Positions 32,744 to 36,571 of a stretch of DNA of 36,571 nucleotides are shown here, in pieces. The notes under the pieces are model-generated. The model did not search any database. It saw only the letters and a program-made list of their open reading frames with translations, and was not told where the DNA came from. Numbering within the stretch: position 1 is the first letter of the stretch; every line of letters begins with the position of its first letter. The stretch is from JARRJY01 sp037388705 (GTDB taxonomy: Bacteria > Pseudomonadota > Gammaproteobacteria > UBA6429 > Thiohalophilaceae), in assembly GCA_037388705.1 (NCBI GenBank), contig JARRJY010000015.1:1-36571 (forward strand). The letters run 5' to 3'. Made by a program: the position numbers and the translations under genes.

Positions 32744-35643
32744 CAGGCTGCATCCTTGTCAAGTTGAGGCTTCTGGCGCAGGCCATCCGGATCATAGAAC
32801 GGCATGCTGACCTGCTCTGCTTTCACCATGTCACCCGAGGTGGTTCTTATGCATAAAGGTGTACCGATATCAGCCAGCTGCTTGTCGAGCATGATCATGC
32901 CAATCACCCGTTGGCAAGATGGGCTGTAACCGACACTGGTTACCCGTCCCCTGATTTCTCCATTGTCGATCACCAGGTGTGATTCGAGTACTTCAGTCGA
33001 CGCGCCATCTGCTGCTAACTGGAAACCAACCAGCACACGATCGGTGTTGTCTTTCATGATCGCCAGAGTCTGGCGACCAACAAAAAAGGTTTTCTTCAGG
33101 TGAACCGCCCAGGGCATGCCTGCTTCATATGGCGTGGTCAGACCATCCGTATCCTGGCCAACAATAATGTGACCTTTTTCCATGCGCAGACGACGTTGCG
33201 CTTCAACGCCGAATGGACGTATCCCGTATTGCTTTCCCTTTTCCATCAGTAATTGCCACAGGCTTTCACCCTGGTTATAGGGAACATGAATTTCAAAACC
33301 CAGTTCACCGACAAAACCGACACGCATCAGGCGCGCAGGAATTCCCTGGACGTTAGCCTCGCGAATGCCTAGATAAGGAAAAGCTTCATCGCTGATATCA
33401 ATATCAACTAGTGGTGCAAGTAACTCGCGACTATATGGACCGGCAAGATTAACTGCCGCCTGTTGCCCGGTACGATTAGACAGGCGTACATCCAACCCCC
33501 ATTCAGCAATGGCACGGCTTAACATGCGATAAGTAATATCCGCGTGGCTGGTGGTTGCGGTGAGATAGTAATGGCTATCAGAAATTTTACCGACGATACC
33601 ATCATCAATGATAACACCGGACTCATCCACCATAAGAGCATAACGTGTCATGCCATGCTTGATGTTGGTCATGCGCATGGTATACATGGTATCCAGTAAA
33701 CATGCTGCGTCAGGACCCATCACTTCAATCTTGCCCAGTGTGGACACATCGATAAGTCCAAGCCCTTCACGGACCGCCTGCACTTCTTCACGGATCATAG
33801 TTTCACGTCGCGCCTTGTCACCATAAAATTCCGGGCGCTGCCAGGTACCGGCATCCATGAATACTGCCTGATGTTTTATATGTTGCTGGTGCATGGCGCT
33901 AACACGATGCACACGGAAACGGGTGCCAGCCAGGTCGTCAAGACGCACTGGATGATAAAATGGTCGCGCGGTGGTAGAGCCGGTTTGATCGATATCCTGT
34001 CCCAGGGTTTTTGCCAGTATACGAATCGCATTCATGTTGGCATGTTTTCCCTGGCTGGGACCCATGCCCACGGTAGAGAAACGCTTTAATAACTCGATGT
34101 TATCGAAACCTTCCTTCGCAGCGTTAAGCAGGTCATCCAGTTGCAGGTCTTCATCGAAGTCAACAAAGTTCTTACCATCTGGATGCGCCACGATTGGCCA
34201 GCCAGATGAATGTGATAACTCGTCACGAAATGCACCTTCATCATAACTAGCATTATCACCACGAATAAAAGCCGCGCATTGCTGTGCCGCTCGTTCGCCA
34301 TCTTTCAGTTGCTCTGTAAGTTTGAATACGCCGTTAACACGTCCACAGGCATAAATCCCTGCAGGCAACGTACCGGGAACAAACTGGTTCAAAGTCTTAT
34401 CATAACCAAGCTTACCACCAGCCTGGTAAAGCAAGTGTGCGGCCGGGCTCCAGCCCACACTCATTAATAATAGGTCACAGTCAATACGTGTTGTATCTAT
34501 GCCGGGTTGATCTATCGGACCAATGACAACGGCATCAAGACTGTCCTTACCACAGGCTTCATTAACCGTGTATTCACTATAAACGGTAATACCTTTTTCA
34601 TTGAGTAACGCGACCCATTCAGAATGTGCTTCAGCTGGTTCCAGATCAACTACGGCCTGGATCTCGATACCCACTTTATACATGTCCATTACACCGCGGT
34701 AGCCTTCTTCGTTAGCCACCAGTACCACGGCCTTGTTACCCGGCTTGATGGCATAACGTGCTACCAGGCGTTGCGCCGCCGACATTAACATCACACCCGG
34801 TAAATCGTTGTTATGAAATACTGCCGGTTGCTCCAGTAAACCACTGGCCACGATCACGGCTTTGACCCGTAGCTTGGCAATGCCTTCCGGGCCACTTAAC
34901 GGTATCCAGTTATCTGCGTAATAACCGCCAACCACGGTTTCTGTTTTTACCGTGATTAATGGATGATCGAGGACCTGTTGTTTCAGCGGCTGGCGAATCA
35001 CGGCAGCATCGGTATCATTGACCCACTGGTAATCCAGACTGCCACCAATATGTTTATTCTCATCGGCAAGGATCACTTTCATACCCTGCTCCGCGGCATT
35101 CTGTGCTGCCTGTATACCCGAAGGACCCGCACCGACCACCAGCACATCGGCATGTTCATACCACTTGGGGGTAAAACGACGTTTCCAGTCGGTATTTATT
35201 TTTCCGATACCCGCGGCACGACGAATGATGGTTTCCCATAACGGGAATAAAAAACGTGGTGAATGAAATGCCTTGTAGTAAAAACCTACCGGCATCATCG
35301 CTGACAACTTACCCAGCCATTTAAATCGATCTTGCTTTAAACCGCCTTGTGTATTGGTTGCGTAATAACTTTCACCTTCCTGCACAGCACGCACATCACC
35401 GCGGATATGTGTATCGTTATCACTTTGCAGCATGACGTTTACATCATGGTTAGCCAGCGATAACAGGCCACGTGGACGGTGATACTTGAAACTACGTCCT
35501 AGCATGCGCACATTGTTAGCCCATAGCGCACTACTGATCACGTCACCCTCGAACGCTTCGAAAGTTTTTCCTTCAAAGCTAAAACGAAGCTTGTGTTGAC
35601 GATCGATCCACTCAAGCGGTTGTTTCGTCAGACGGTAACGCAT
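32743..35643 (-). CDS. mgdC: N-methylglutamate dehydrogenase subunit C (sarcosine-oxidase alpha-like)
   Basis: A 966-residue subunit. The N-terminal region (FEAFEGDVISSALWANNVRM, FKYHRPRG) is the SoxA-type ferredoxin-like domain. A Rossmann domain follows with ADVLVVGAGPSGIQAAQNAAEQG (about 170) and a second nucleotide site. The C-terminal half is GcvT-like (VSTLGKIEVMGPDAACLLD, RMRVGFVGELGFEIHVP-type sequence, GVEAQRRLRMEKGHIIVGQDTDG) and should bind tetrahydrofolate, which takes the one-carbon unit released from N-methylglutamate. It overlaps mgdB by about 30 bases at its start. Confidence 0.93.
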   Translation of the reverse strand: MRYRLTKQPLEWIDRQHKLRFSFEGKTFEAFEGDVISSALWANNVRMLGRSFKYHRPRGLLSLANHDVNVMLQSDNDTHIRGDVRAVQEGESYYATNTQGGLKQDRFKWLGKLSAMMPVGFYYKAFHSPRFLFPLWETIIRRAAGIGKINTDWKRRFTPKWYEHADVLVVGAGPSGIQAAQNAAEQGMKVILADENKHIGGSLDYQWVNDTDAAVIRQPLKQQVLDHPLITVKTETVVGGYYADNWIPLSGPEGIAKLRVKAVIVASGLLEQPAVFHNNDLPGVMLMSAAQRLVARYAIKPGNKAVVLVANEEGYRGVMDMYKVGIEIQAVVDLEPAEAHSEWVALLNEKGITVYSEYTVNEACGKDSLDAVVIGPIDQPGIDTTRIDCDLLLMSVGWSPAAHLLYQAGGKLGYDKTLNQFVPGTLPAGIYACGRVNGVFKLTEQLKDGERAAQQCAAFIRGDNASYDEGAFRDELSHSSGWPIVAHPDGKNFVDFDEDLQLDDLLNAAKEGFDNIELLKRFSTVGMGPSQGKHANMNAIRILAKTLGQDIDQTGSTTARPFYHPVRLDDLAGTRFRVHRVSAMHQQHIKHQAVFMDAGTWQRPEFYGDKARRETMIREEVQAVREGLGLIDVSTLGKIEVMGPDAACLLDTMYTMRMTNIKHGMTRYALMVDESGVIIDDGIVGKISDSHYYLTATTSHADITYRMLSRAIAEWGLDVRLSNRTGQQAAVNLAGPYSRELLAPLVDIDISDEAFPYLGIREANVQGIPARLMRVGFVGELGFEIHVPYNQGESLWQLLMEKGKQYGIRPFGVEAQRRLRMEKGHIIVGQDTDGLTTPYEAGMPWAVHLKKTFFVGRQTLAIMKDNTDRVLVGFQLAADGASTEVLESHLVIDNGEIRGRVTSVGYSPSCQRVIGMIMLDKQLADIGTPLCIRTTSGDMVKAEQVSMPFYDPDGLRQKPQLDKDAA

Positions 35644-35893
35644 ACTGCACTTCCTTTAATGGAATACTTATTAAAAACTCATCGCGCTGTGTATCACGCT
35701 CAAACACGTACCAGTTACCAGTTGGCCGGTGATACCACCATTCACGTAATACTCCCGGTTGACCTGATCGGTTATAAACATACTCGGCCCAACATTTATC
35801 ATCAGCATCAAGCGGTGGCCTGCGAACCTCACCACCGTAATCAAATTCATTGCGTGGTCGTGGACCTAAATCAGGGCAAGGTATTAACTTCAT
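35612..35893 (-). CDS. mgdB: N-methylglutamate dehydrogenase subunit B (sarcosine-oxidase delta-like)
   Basis: A 93-residue SoxD-type subunit: LIPCPDLGPRPRNEFDYGGE, then WAEYVYNRSGQPGVLREWWYHRPTGNWYVFERDTQRDEF. In sarcosine oxidase delta a zinc is held, as I recall, by two N-terminal cysteines, a histidine and another cysteine. Here the second cysteine is replaced (CPDL) and the HxxxC position is HRPTGN, so the zinc site looks incomplete. It overlaps the following mgdC by 32 bases and starts 12 bases after the mgdA stop. Confidence 0.9.
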   Translation of the reverse strand: MKLIPCPDLGPRPRNEFDYGGEVRRPPLDADDKCWAEYVYNRSGQPGVLREWWYHRPTGNWYVFERDTQRDEFLISIPLKEVQYALPSDETTA

Positions 35894-35905
35894 AATTGAA
35901 ACCCT

Positions 35906-36571
35906 TTAATGACCGACCGAGGCAGCACCACGTTCGCCAACCAGGTCAAATTCACGGAAACGATCAAACCTGAATGGTTCGATCAGTTCATGGTTACGAT
36001 CATTCACCACGGTATCTGCCATGGTTTTGCCACTAACTGGTGTCGCCTTGAAACCCCAGGTTCCCCAACCTGCATCCAGGTAAAAACCTTCAACAGGTGT
36101 TTTTCCCATGATGGGCGCAAAATCCGGGGTAATGTCACTCATGCCTGCCCATTGGCGCATCACACGCAAACGTCCGGTAAACGGGAAAAGGTCAAGCATC
36201 TTGTCGGCAAGCTCTTCAACGAAATCAAAACTGGAGCGCGTGCTATGTAAAACACTGGGATCCACGGAGGCCCCCATCACCAACTCACCACGTGAAGACT
36301 GGCTGACATATACGTGTAACGATCCGGATACAATAATGGTGTCAAGAAAAGGCTTAACCGGTTCACTCACACAGGCCTGTAAAGGAAAAATTTCGATGGG
36401 TGTTTGTAGACCAAGCATGCTGGTAATTCGCGGCGTAGAACCCGCTACCATGGAAACCACCTTGTTGCACTGGATAAAACCTCGATTGGTTTGCACCCCG
36501 GTAACTCGACCATCTTTTTCTACAATGGCAGTAACAGCTGTTTTTTGATGAATTTCTACACCGCGCTGATA
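35906..36571 (-). CDS. mgdA: N-methylglutamate dehydrogenase subunit A (sarcosine-oxidase beta-like), C-terminal part
   Basis: The last 221 residues of a flavin-dependent amine oxidase (DAO/SoxB type); the gene continues past the right edge. At the edge the frame reads YQRGVEIHQKTAVTAIVEK, followed by VVSMVAGSTPRITSMLGL, WAGMSDITPDFAPIMGKTP and YLDAGWGTWGFKATPVSGKTMAD, the FAD-contacting C-terminal motif of SoxB proteins. The N-terminal Rossmann fold and the histidine for covalent FMN would lie outside the window. It is the first mgd gene seen, and the operon promoter must lie further right. Confidence 0.92.
   Translation of the reverse strand, partial: YQRGVEIHQKTAVTAIVEKDGRVTGVQTNRGFIQCNKVVSMVAGSTPRITSMLGLQTPIEIFPLQACVSEPVKPFLDTIIVSGSLHVYVSQSSRGELVMGASVDPSVLHSTRSSFDFVEELADKMLDLFPFTGRLRVMRQWAGMSDITPDFAPIMGKTPVEGFYLDAGWGTWGFKATPVSGKTMADTVVNDRNHELIEPFRFDRFREFDLVGERGAASVGH

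Noticed and set aside
1..36571. Insertion sequences, phage genes, tRNA/rRNA genes or CRISPR arrays
   Set aside because: None were found; no transposase or integrase motifs, tRNA cloverleafs or repeat arrays could be seen.

Overview
The window reads as a chromosomal segment of a methylotrophic, probably marine gammaproteobacterium. The best guess is a Methylophaga/Piscirickettsiaceae-like organism, but this rests only on gene content: a complete N-methylglutamate (NMG) pathway for methylamine, UbiK next to a ComM/YifB ATPase, GlnK-AmtB, and a TorF-type porin beside the urea transporter. A run of 10 Ns at 11368-11377 shows it is a draft or metagenome-derived contig. Almost everything is nitrogen acquisition.

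Left part (1-5.2 kb): the start of a NitT/TauT-type ABC transporter (permease, binding protein) is divergent from a TIM-barrel isomerase-like gene. Next comes a minus-strand set of membrane fatty-acid-desaturase-family protein, metallo-beta-lactamase-fold hydrolase and EamA transporter. Each of these three transcription units has a sigma-54 (-24/-12) promoter. The one before the desaturase leads into a short RNA with a CUCCUCC loop and a textbook intrinsic terminator, which could be a small RNA or an attenuator.

Middle (5.4-19.6 kb): amtB and glnK, the urea ABC transporter urtABCDE preceded by a broken TorF porin gene, and ureH-ureDABCEFG for nickel uptake and urease. glnK, porin-urt and ureH-ure each have a sigma-54 promoter and NtrC-like enhancer sites. 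With the left part this makes six sigma-54 promoters in 20 kb, so nitrogen limitation probably switches the whole block on. Urea would cross the outer membrane, enter through Urt, and be hydrolysed by urease; GlnK/AmtB handle the ammonium. ureF and the porin both look internally deleted and frameshifted, so either the urea route is damaged or the assembly has errors here.

Right-middle (19.7-27.9 kb): housekeeping and orphan genes. These are ubiK, a multiply broken comM, a YbaK-type tRNA deacylase, an unknown membrane protein, a KamA-family radical SAM aminomutase with a long structured leader, the helicase rep, a stand-alone B3/4-domain protein and a GNAT acetyltransferase.

Right (28-36.6 kb): a tightly packed minus-strand operon mgdABCD-gmaS-mgsABC, with mgdA cut by the window edge. 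GmaS makes gamma-glutamylmethylamide from methylamine and glutamate, MgsABC converts it to N-methylglutamate, and MgdABCD oxidises that to glutamate plus a one-carbon unit. Its promoter lies beyond the window.
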